NCBI GenBank assembly: GCA_014925825.1
Contig: JACGCK010000466.1
Location: 1 to 21,859, forward strand
Length of the DNA: 21,859 nt
From: Pholiota molesta
Taxonomy: Eukaryota > Basidiomycota > Agaricomycetes > Agaricales > Strophariaceae
Reading direction: 5' to 3'
This document shows positions 10,005-19,347 of this stretch, one piece after another (positions within the stretch are counted from its first letter, which is position 1; each line of letters starts with the position of its first letter). The notes under the pieces are model-generated. The model ran no database searches. It was not told the DNA's origin and was given only the letters and a program-made list of their open reading frames with translations. The translations under genes and the position numbers were made by a program.

Positions 10005-13000
10005 ATGAACAGTGACTTACAACACGACTATCAGCAGTGGACCAAATCACACGAGGGAATCAAGAAACGCCCACCAAAGGAAGGCCACGCATATGTGAAG
10101 CACGCCATGAACCTCTTCCCAATACTTGAGGGCTTCGCAGCGCTCAATCCTATCGCGCAAGGTAAATAGTATCTTTTATATCTCACTGAATAGCCTGTAT
10201 TCAACGCTCTATTGCTATCAGCTGTCGTTGCAACCTTTAAAAATTTAGTGACGTTTGTGGAAGTTCGAAAGGAAAACGATTCACGCATAACCATTTTGTT
10301 CGTATCGCAATCCGAGATGATGGCCACACTTTTGGAGTAAGCCGTTGCTTAATACCTCAATCGGATGCCACACCATACATATTCACATTTTTTAATTTGG
10401 TTTGAAGCGTCGATCAACTCTTGAAGCAGCGCAGAGCACGACAGGAAGACGAGAAAGGCTTACACACAGACTCTAAGCTCGAGGCCTGTTTGCATGACAT
10501 CGAGCAGGAAATTTGGGCATGTGGGAATACCATGGACACATTCTCCGGACAAAGTAGCCCCAGTGCGTGCCTCAATGATATCTTACCTTATAATGGCACT
10601 GATGTATGAGATATCTTTGGTCAGTCAAATTTATAAGAGCGCAAGATTGGAGGGCGAGGATACTCGAACATGCCACCAATTTCCAGCGTTTTCAGGTTTC
10701 CATCCAACAGATGTTGACAATTCAGATCGCGTCAGATGTTGGCAATTTATGGCAAACAATGGACCTCGCCCTCTCACGGTTCTTTGCACCGAAGGATAAA
10801 CCGCAGAAGCAATTCATGGCGAAATTACGGGAATCTGGTAAAACCCACTCAGATTTCATCCAGGATACCGAAAACCTTCAAGATCTTATCAAGACTGATG
10901 AAGATTCGTTGAGCTCCCAGATAGCTGGAAAGGACGACTCCAGAGCCAAGGCAGACCTCAAAGACGCTCTTCTAAATCAGACCGAGCAGTTGAAGAAGGA
11001 AATTTATTTCCCACTTGAAACACTTTGCAAGAAAAATCAGGAAAGGTTTGAGCTCAGGCTGAAATATCATACTCGACAGCTACAAGTAGCCATTGACAAT
11101 TCAGCCGATCGTGTCATTCGAAGTCTATCGGGGCCTTACGATCGCCTTCAGAATAAAGTTTGTCTTTCGTTCCATTATTTGCATAAGACGACTTACAAAA
11201 TTATTGCTCAGGATCTCAAGGCGTTATGGAAAGAAATGGTAATGATGTCTATCATGTCCTTTTTAAGAAATTCAATCTTATGCATATTTACTAGAACTGG
11301 ATTTTTTGCGTTGACAATAATCACTTTACGAGTGCATTATTCGAATACTACCGTGATCACTTCACTACTGGACGAGATGGATTCGAGGCAATATCGATTC
11401 ATGAAGAGAACGATAAAAATCTTCGACTTTCAACGGATGAAGAAGCCGAAATGAAGAAAGAGAACTTGACTGAGGTCACCACCCTAACTCGCTTAGGCGT
11501 TCTCAATCATATCGATGCATGGACGCTGGATCCTATCGCCAGATATAAAGAACGTATAATATCTGCCATTGACTGCGACGGCTCGGGCTTCATCAGGATC
11601 AGTGAGATAAATGCCTTTACGGACCAGATGCCAGAAGGATGGAGCCTTCCTCAGTGGTGTGCATATGCGGCTCTTGGTGCGAAAAGTTGGACTCGTTATA
11701 AGCAATGTTCGACTAATTTCCCTCCTTATAGGCGAAGCTTATGAGACTCGAATCTACAAAAGGCGAATCCACAATATTCTTTCTTCCATGATGGAAATTC
11801 AACAAAAAGGTAGGATGTGTCATTGTTTCCTGAGTCCATACTAACGCGCCTTCGCCACGCAGTTCTTCCTTCGAATCGTGGTTTTGTTACATTCACTGCC
11901 TCCGAGATCGTACCCTTCTTCCAACTATTGGCCTGGGTGCCAACGGCTTCCTACGATGAGCCTGTCGCCCCGACTGAGCTCCGTTCACTAATTCATGAGA
12001 AAATCAAAAAGCATGATGACACATGGAGGCAAAAATTGGCATCTCTCGAATGGGCGATCGAGGACGAGGAAACCCTCAAATTGCTATATGGGGACGAGAC
12101 GCTGGAGAAAGTGAGTGTCGCTAAGTTTCTCGGCTATGAAGCTAACCTCCGTATGCATAGTATGTGCTGCAGCTTAGCTTTCTTCTCCTCGAAAACGTAT
12201 ATAACGTCATGCAAGCTTGCTCGCATGTGACAATTGATATACAGGAAATGAGTCCCATTTTATCCCCGCTGCTTTTTCTGAGAGGGATGTGTATGAAACT
12301 CGTTAAATCATTGCGCAGTAAGTTGCGGTTGTGGAATGTTCTTCATATGTTACGCTGACACTCTTTTGCTGATTGTAAAAGCCCAAAAATCAGACCTCGA
12401 GACTTTTTCGGGTGGAATATGGTATCCTATTGATGTCGCAAAACCCGATGGGGATCCAAGCACCGCAGAAGTTCCCTGGATCCGCACAACCGATGTGTAT
12501 CGCTTGCTCACTGACGAAGTCACCTTGCTACAAGAGTTTCCACTTCGCCCCTTGGATCAGCCCCCTCAGGCTTATTTGAAATATGACAGTTGGGAAGAAC
12601 ACGTTCTATCAATTCCTCCAAATGAAATACCAGCAAAGATTCCATATTCCTGGAATGATGACCCGGATTCAGAAGATGAGGGTAGAGACGATGAGACTAG
12701 CGATGGCGAATTGGAGGAGGAGCGTGACAAATTGCCAGTTTCCTTGTATGTTGCCCCCAATCTCTTTCTGTCTTCAAATTTAGCATTATTAAATTTTACA
12801 TCAGTCGAAACTGCAACAAATGCGAAGAATCTCCGATCCAAGGAGTTTATTATGGCTGCACCCAATGCAAAGGTTCGTAACGATTTCCTACCTCGAAAGG
12901 TGAATTCGCGCTGAATGACATATGCTCCAGATTTGGACATTTGCTCTAGATGTTCACAGCTTGCTGCAGACGAACATATCTTCGAAAAACACAATTTCTC

Positions 13001-13771
13001 CCATCCTATGCTACGATTTTCCCATGAAACGTTTCCAATCCAACGGGATTGGTTGTCTTTGGAGGCGCGATACGCAATAGCCGAAGTCCAGCAAGATATG
13101 AGCTATCTCGGGTTAACTTACCGAGATGATATCACGAAAACCACTCCTTTCCTGTGCAACAAATGTGAAAACCCGATCTCTCTTGATGGTAAAACGACAT
13201 TTTATAAATGCATGCACCATTCGTGCCAAAGTGCGTTCACAGTTTATAAGACGGGTCCAAACACTGAATGACTTTCGAAGGTTATTTCCTCTGTGTGGAT
13301 TGTGATAATCACGTCAACGAGCAAATTGCCGATGAAGATATCGAAGGTCACCACTGGTGGCATTCCATGCTTGTCCTCCACCGTCATATGGTCCTTGAAG
13401 ATGCGGCGTATGAACCCGAAAATTCTTCTGAAGCCGGCTTCGAAGCTTCAGAAGAGAATGACGACGGCGATGATTCCATTGCGATTATTAGCAGTATAAT
13501 TTCAGAAGTCAAGACGAACCTCGACACAAACAATACGATGTTGCAACACGCAGTGAACTCCTTCGAGGATAAGGTAAAATTAGTCAGTGAATTCCATGAT
13601 ATTGAAGTTGATTGAGCACTTTCGCAGGCTCGGGCTCAAGAAATGAGGATGTCCCAGTTGGAAGCAAAAGTGGACGGCATGGTGACGGCATTGAAAACTT
13701 TCCTGGAATCGCAAGAGCATGGCTCGCCGAAGGATCACGTCTCTGCTTCAAAATACTATACACATAGATAG
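10005..13771 (+). CDS. EF-hand and tandem ZZ-type zinc-finger protein (Agaricomycete family)
   Basis: Fourteen exons, all phases consistent, 1003 residues: 10005..10161, 10222..10336, 10408..10553, 10625..11157, 11212..11238, 11295..11676, 11732..11809, 11863..12110, 12161..12317, 12382..12745, 12805..12872, 12931..13230, 13281..13573 and 13628..13771. The N-terminal 320 residues are helical (LFPILEGFAALNPIAQAVVA, then VRKENDSRITILFVSQSEMM), like the N-terminal regions of many fungal NLR/STAND-type proteins. One canonical EF-hand loop, DCDGSGFIRISE, lies at 419-430. An acidic stretch follows near 700-725. A ZZ finger uses C739/C742, C754/C757, C763/C766 and H779/H783. A second ZZ-like finger uses C834/C837, C852/C857, C863/C866 and H882/H886. 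The C-terminus (about 915-985) looks coiled-coil. Family members are common in mushrooms but functionally uncharacterised; calcium binding and ubiquitin/SUMO or protein binding by ZZ are inferred. The gene sits between the two peroxygenase copies. Confidence 0.85.
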
Positions 13772-14120
13772 TTCAGAATTGTCAAATGGATTGCAAATGA
13801 AGCTGATTTTGGTTCTCACATAAAAGTTGGAAACTGAATCATCGGCTGTTTGGTAGGTATAGCTGGTCCAAGGTTAGTAGTCAAGAATCGCCAATGAGTC
13901 GTACGAAACGATCCCATTCATAAGCGCCTTTCGGATTGGAACGTCGCACTCACCCCCTCAGCCAATTTTAGATGTGATCTGTCAATTTAGGGCACCGTAG
14001 GTTATGTAACACCAAAAATTGAACCGCTTCAAATAACAATTTGCAAACATGATATATCATTGCGGAGGATAGTGGAAACAAACAATGGTCGTACTAGTCA
14101 TAACATATGAATTCCGCCGG
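13772..14120. other. Converging 3' ends; includes duplicated flank
   Basis: This gap separates the stop codons of the converging EF-hand/ZZ and peroxygenase genes. From 13915 onward the sequence is the 3' flank shared with copy A. No gene is visible. Confidence 0.5.
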
Positions 14121-14622
14121 CTAGTCAGTCGACTCAGTGGGAGGGGCCTTTTGGCATTCCGCCGCGAGCTTCGCCTTGTATTTATTTTCGTCAATGCCAC
14201 GCTCGACCTTCAGCACCGTGGCGTTGAAAACGGTCATAGTCAATCCGAGTCGCTTCCTGATACGAGATTCCCATCCATCAGGAAGGCGCTCCTCGATCAA
14301 GATGGACTCTAGATCATCAACGCGGCCACCGAAAATGGTGATTAAGGTTGAGGAACTAAATGTCATGGTGGGAGATCTCGTCAGGAAAAGAAAAAGAGAA
14401 GAAGAAAAAAAAAATTCTCACTTGGAGCTTCCGAATACTTTGTGGAATGTGCTCAGCGTAAAATCGGGGTTGGTGGCATGGGCGTCGACGCGACGCTTGG
14501 CGGAATAGTCCGATAGATCCTTTTGCGTAAGAAGGACATTCCCCTCCTTATCCTTTCCAGATGCGCTGTCCAGGAGCTCCTTGATAAACGGTACATGGGG
14601 TTTGGCCTGGCTCGGTACAAGG
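13915..14622 (-). repeat. Segmental duplication, copy B (partner 8147..8701)
   Basis: This is the more complete copy of the duplicated block: about 200 bp of 3' flank, the last exon, the last intron and most of the third exon of the peroxygenase gene. Relative to copy A it retains about 145 bp of the last exon (14127-14276) and lacks the small insertions. Confidence 0.85.
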
Positions 14623-15259
14623 GCGCTATCCTCGCCTATCCGAGCAATAAAAAAATTAAGCAAGCAAAACGCATCCACATCAGCTTCTGGCTTTGAAACA
14701 ATTTGATTGGGACGTACGAGTGAGCGAGGCATCATGTTCTATCCCGTTATGGAGATCCAGGTCAGCAAGATCAAAGGTGTCTTTCCTGTAGTTGCGCTTC
14801 AGCATGTTCGCGGCGAAGTTGGGGACAAAGAAGCAGAAGCTGGATGCGAAGTTGTACGTGACCTGATTTTGGCACCGAACTCGTCGAATTTGATGTTTTT
14901 GCCATCATGAGGGAGGATACTGGAGATCGTCATTGCGAGCATTGCAACCTTTGTCAGAGATTACAAGGAATCCATCCAGCATCGAGGAGCACGTACCGTG
15001 GTTGGCTAATGCATTGAGTGCAGGACACGAGCACCGACTATGCCCTCCTTAGGAGCGATATATTCTGGCCACTTTCCATCCAGCCCAGGGTGCCCAGGCG
15101 GCGTAACATGCCCAACCTTTCGACTGGGCGTAACGAGGTTGCCTATAGTAAGCCCAAGGTCCACGTCAAGACGCCGACAGTCTGCACGGCATTCACAATG
15201 GGCGTGATGAGGAACATGATGAAGGTAGGGAAGAAAATCAGTTGGTTCGGTGGGGCCAT
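14121..15259 (-). pseudogene. Heme-thiolate peroxygenase/chloroperoxidase-like (peroxidase family 2), copy B, frame-shifted
   Basis: The family (PF01328) has a cysteine-ligated heme and uses H2O2 to oxygenate or halogenate organic substrates. Exons: 15259 to about 14997, 14919..14718, 14635..14422 and 14355..14121. The hallmarks are present: an N-terminal hydrophobic segment (LIFFPTFIMFLITPIV), NLVTPSRKVGHVTPPGHPG, the proximal heme-ligand block SRCSCPALNALANHG, FASSFCFFVPNFAANML, the acid-base motif in LHNGIEHDASLTR (E-H-D), YSAKRRVDAHATNPDFTLS, and the C-terminal TIFGGRVDDLESILIEERLP. At least three single-base losses break exons 1 and 2: near 15160 (TGG to DLGL), near 15039 (KEG to SRCSC) and near 14847 (AKI to TYNF). 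A further base may be missing at the first donor. Splice sites 2 and 3 are good. The lineage is the membrane-anchored-looking short type, not the long secreted type. It may be a recent pseudogene, or active if the breaks are errors. A TATATAAA abuts the ATG, so the true start may differ. Confidence 0.87.
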
Positions 15260-15719
15260 TTATATAGTTTGGAAGCGAATAAAGATGCATCGATGATCGT
15301 TCTATCTGCGTTCAACGTTCTCCGAATTGCAATTTCCGAGTCCTCGCTTCATCCTTCCTGTCGAAATCACGTGAACATTTAGACATGGTGAATGTTGAAC
15401 AATGTTGTGGGAAGATACATGGTAAATGTCCTGCAGGCCAGTAGAGCAGCATTTGTTAGCGTTGCATGGAGTTTAAGCATCGTTTCTTTAACAGAATCAA
15501 ATCGTCGTGACAATATTTTTTTCAATAATGACTGATTCGCAGCCTAGCTTCCGAAGAGCAGGATCAAATCGATATCATCGATGCAAGCACGCAGCTTGCT
15601 GCGAAAACGTAAGTGATTATGTGACTTGGATATTGATCCTTTCACGGATTGGATTGCAGAGGATACATCTCGTTCTACATTGATAATATCGAGACACCTG
15701 GTCCGATAAAATAAATCTC
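15260..15719. other. Spacer between Nudix gene 3' end and peroxygenase 5' end
   Basis: Both flanking genes are on the minus strand, so this spacer should hold the promoter of the peroxygenase copy and the 3' UTR of the Nudix gene. I see no open frame or motif worth calling. Confidence 0.5.
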
Positions 15720-17147
15720 TCACCACTTGTCATAATCAAACGACCCATGCAGGCGGTTGATAATTTTCACGAAATTCGGCTCGTTGTCGGGCGTGATATA
15801 TCCAAGTCGAATGAGTAGATCAATTATTACTATGGCATTTGCTAGTCAGCAGAATAGCGTTACGAAGAGCACTTGAACTTACCAAGGCCACAGTTAGGTT
15901 TGAACAGCCCAGAACGTAGTTGCTGTAAAAGGCGGTCGTGTGATACGAACTTTTGGACGGTTGCGATCACGATCTCGTAAGAATGGAAAGACGAAGTTCC
16001 GCACCTCGAAGGATTCAACCTCCCCATCCAAAGGCCGAGGCGTGAATGGCGTATGATCGGCTCCAGATGGGATGAGAGTGTCGTATACATATCTTGAATG
16101 ACCCATGGTGCATGAAGCTTTGAAGTCACGAATCAGATAAGTGATCTAGTAAGACTCACTCGACTTCGGGTTGTAGCCAGCCCTTAGAGCTCCTGGAATA
16201 AAGACCTTTTATTTAAGCATAAATAATAGACAGAACACCCTCATACCTGAAGAAATAGCTTATCGAACCGACAGCTCGTGTATGGTTCTTGATCACATCA
16301 GCTTCGATGCTCGCCTCTTCCATGCACTCCTTTATCAGAGACTCGAAGACCGACATGCCACTTGGGATGCCACCAGCAACAGTATTGTCCAGGAGGCCGG
16401 GGAAACTGAATCAAAGCCACTCAGTGAAGCCCAGGAACAACGAAGGCAAGGAACAGACGTGGGTTTGGTGAGAGCGCGTGTTGGGACCCAAACACGAAGG
16501 CGCGGTTGGCCTTCCTCTACAACCTCGTCGTAGATGCTCATGTGTACCCCGTAGGTTACAACTCCAAAGAGTGCGCATGCCGAACGCTCCATCTCGAATG
16601 CGTAGTTGAGGCCATCCTCGTGTCCTGCCACGAGAGGGTGATCGTGAACCCCAAACGGATCTGCATACACAGGATACATCTCTGTTCTCCATTTCTTCGG
16701 TCCACATACATCGGGAAAGAGCCCAGTATCTCTCCACCGCTCACAGAGCTCCTTCATCGCGGCCGTCCGCTTGGAAGGCGTGTCCAGGTAGTCACGGAAA
16801 CTCACGCTAGGCCCAAGACCCCCATGTCGCAAAGTAATTTGCTCATGCGCGTCTATCCTCAAAGACCACAGCTCCTGTGCACCGATTTTCTTGCTCCGTT
16901 CGTTTTCTGACTGAAGCTGCTCGATAATAGCTGGCCTCAGCAGTCCGATCACAGGGCTCATCGGTGACTCTGATAGGTATAGTGGTACGAGTCTTTCGGA
17001 GTTGTATGCGACATCGTATAGTCCTGCATTATCGCGTCGCAGGTGTACGTTGTCGCAAAGATCCACGATATCGAGGAATGAAGGGCTGGCTTTTGGAAGA
17101 GACTCGGAAGACATACTTATTGATGAAAGACGAAAAGTGTTATCCAT
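15720..17147 (-). CDS. Nudix hydrolase with N-terminal DUF4743 domain (YJR142W / NUDX20-24-like)
   Basis: The family hydrolyses diphosphate-linked substrates; the yeast YJR142W and plant NUDX24 relatives act on oxidised or damaged thiamine diphosphate. Six exons: 17147..16459, 16405..16247, 16192..16160, 16092..16005, 15949..15883 and 15829..15720, 381 residues, all phases consistent. The N-terminal DUF4743 part contains FLDIVDLCDN, ELCERWRDTGLFPDVCG and MYPVYADPFGV; then come FEMERSACALFGVVTYGVHM and VWVPTRALTKPT. The Nudix box is at about 241-263 (GGIPSGMSVFESLI, then KECMEEASI), with the metal-binding E-x2-EE core kept but two consensus positions changed. The C-terminal block has PRPLDGEVESFEF, LRSGLFKPNCGLVIIDLLIR, GYITPDNEPNF and FDYDKW. 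MSSESL at 17114 is an alternative start. The frame is intact. It shares a 339-bp divergent region with the F-box gene. Confidence 0.9.
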
Positions 17148-17486
17148 ACGATCACTTCATCATGATCCCCCGTTCGGTCCGGGACATACCGGTCCTCTCC
17201 AGCAAACTCTTACCCTGCTCTTACCTACTCTTGCACACCACAACTCTCCTTTCTGCCGCAAACTTGAAAGTCGTTTATTCATGGTCATTACTTCATCTCT
17301 CCAGCAGACGACTATCGACAGCTAGACGAATACTTGGGCACTCTATCTAACTTCGCGAATCAAGCCACGCTTGGGCTAACCCTTGGATACAAAAGCATAT
17401 TCAACCAGTACTGGTATTGACGCGTCAAATTATCTAAAGTTTAAACACCCGATCTTTACAATAACAACATCTCAATCTCTACGTAG
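17148..17486. promoter_or_regulatory. Divergent intergenic region between Nudix and F-box genes
   Basis: This 339-bp gap lies between two start codons facing away from each other, so it is expected to carry both promoters. Its middle is pyrimidine-rich (about 17200-17260). No clear TATA element or named site can be supported. Confidence 0.35.
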
Positions 17487-19003
17487 ATGGAAGCAGTTTC
17501 AACTTCAAATACGCCAGCCCTGCCAGTCGAACTACTAGTCGCCATCCTTGAGAATCTTCAGGCAGAAGATGATGGTAAACAAGCTCTTTTGGCTTTCCGC
17601 CTCGCATCCAAGGACTTTGCGACTTTGGCAGCCTCACCCCTATTCCGCGTTCTGAACCTTTCTTGGAAGAGCGGTACAAGCGCGTCTGTCATCAGCCTTT
17701 TGAAGGAGCTTCCGGACCTAGCAGCACTTGTAAGAGAAATTAATTTTGATGTAGAGCCTGAAGAAGAAGGATACAATGATGACGACGAGCACAAATACGA
17801 AAAAGACGAAGACGATGGGGGAAACGACGAGAAAGGCAGTGAAAGTATACCCAAATGTATGTATCATATTTGGTTGATAACCGCTCAGCTATGAACGTTT
17901 GAACGTTGGTCTTCATTACTTATGCCTGTTTTTCACCCGTCACAGTGGACACAATCGAGCAATCAGTCCGCATATTCTCCCATTTGCATTTGTTCCCTGT
18001 GTTAAAAACACTTCGTCTTCACTTTCCCTCATCCTACGAACACTGTGACATTGGGATGTCCGACTCTGATGATGACGGCGGAGGAGAAGACGATCCCGAA
18101 ATTTTCATGACCGACGTCCGCATTTTGCAGATCAAAGATACTGGTCGAGCTCGCCAATTTTCTACTAAACCGAACGCACTCAACACCATACGCACATTTC
18201 ACATCCACGGCCTCATCACGCAGCCAAACAGAGGTGCTCGTCTTGACGGTTTCAAAACATTTTTGCAAGGAATCACGAATCTATCCATAAGCACTGTGGC
18301 CGATTCAAAGCGAGGATACGCTCTCGATGAAAGCAGGAGTTATAGAAGTTTCTGGACGAAGGATATTATCCCCTTCCTTACAGCGCCCATCGATCTCACC
18401 TCATTTCAATTGCTCACCGACTTCCTGATAGCCACTGTAGTCCCAGTTGCACCGTCTGGGACTCCATGAACTGGCCGAATCTACGGTCTGCGTCTCTGGG
18501 TGGCATAATCTTTAACGACTCCTTCAAAGACGAAACAACCCGAAATGATCCTTTATCAATCACTGGTGTCGAAGCGTTCCTTCTTCGCCACCCGTCTCTT
18601 GTAGAATTGGAATTGCAAAATTGCTTCTTAAGCATTAACATACCTGAATTCCCTAGCCCTCGAATGTGGGCTGACATATTCGAAGGTTTCGGAGACAAAT
18701 TGGTTAATTGAAGAAATTACTCTCTACCCGATCCCCTTTCGTCCATACCACCACAATTATGAGGACTATGACAATGGCTTGGGGTATGTTCATCCCGGTA
18801 TGTTTCGCGATTACGACTATTTCTTCAGTGCCGACAACGTCCGCTTAAGCAAGATGCAAATTTGGACGCTGCTGCACTCGAATCCTTGCAGGCTACTGTT
18901 ATTGCAAGACAGGGACCTCCTCATTCGCATTAAGGGACGGGTAGGAATATCAATATTATCATTGGAACTGTTGTGGACTCCGCCGAGACCGAAACTTCAA
19001 TAA
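17487..19003 (+). CDS. F-box protein with LRR-like C-terminal part; two frame breaks
   Basis: F-box proteins bind Skp1 and recruit substrates to SCF ubiquitin ligases. Exon 1 (17487..17856) encodes the F-box at about residues 11-55: LPVELLVAILENL, then ALLAFRLASKDFATLAASPL and FRVLNLSW. A highly acidic linker follows (about 90-120). Intron 17857..17945 has donor GTATGT and acceptor CACAG. Exon 2 from 17946 continues with FPVLKTLRLHFPSSYEH and NALNTIRTFHIHGL, resembling leucine-rich repeats. The frame then breaks between about 18410 and 18466, where the original frame stops at 18467. It resumes as TVWDSMNWPNLRSASLGG and HPSLVELELQNCFL, and breaks again near 18697 (one extra A in GACAAATTGG). 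It resumes as NWLIEEITLYPIPFRPYHH and ends at 19003. The repaired length is about 475 residues. It may be a pseudogene, which is frequent in large mushroom F-box families. The substrate is unknown. Confidence 0.75.
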
Positions 19004-19347
19004 TAACATGACTTATGTATATGTGTATAAAAGTGAATATTCTCCAACAAACCTCTGAATTCATCTGTACCGGTAATTCACTGGAACTGATAGTGTTCCC
19101 CCTTGTTCCCCTCGCATTTATTTCTGTGGTTGTTGGAATGGCCATCTCTGCTGACAAATCTTAATAATTGTACAACCCCGCCGCGACATCGCCAAGCGCG
19201 GCTTAACCCAGGTTTAACCTACAGCGTCCGACGTCCAGTACGACGTCCAGACTCCACACCGAGCAACACATCCATTAACCAGCTTATACTCAAACTAGAA
19301 AGACCCCAAGACAGCGAAACGAGACTCGAACTTTCTGAACAGCCGAA
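19004..19347. other. Spacer between tandem F-box and USP-like genes
   Basis: Both neighbours read rightwards, so this spacer combines the F-box 3' end with the USP-like promoter. A near-duplicate CGTCCGACGTCCAGTACGAC lies at about 19225-19250. No gene is supported. Confidence 0.45.

Noticed and set aside
13254..13280. In-frame TGA after TGPNTE as the end of the EF-hand/ZZ protein
   Set aside because: A 50-nt intron 13231..13280 (GTGCGT...GAAG) removes it and joins CMHHSCQS to YFLCVDCDNH, completing the second zinc finger.
16506..17350. Plus-strand open frames opposite the Nudix gene
   Set aside because: They are antisense shadows of well-supported Nudix exons.
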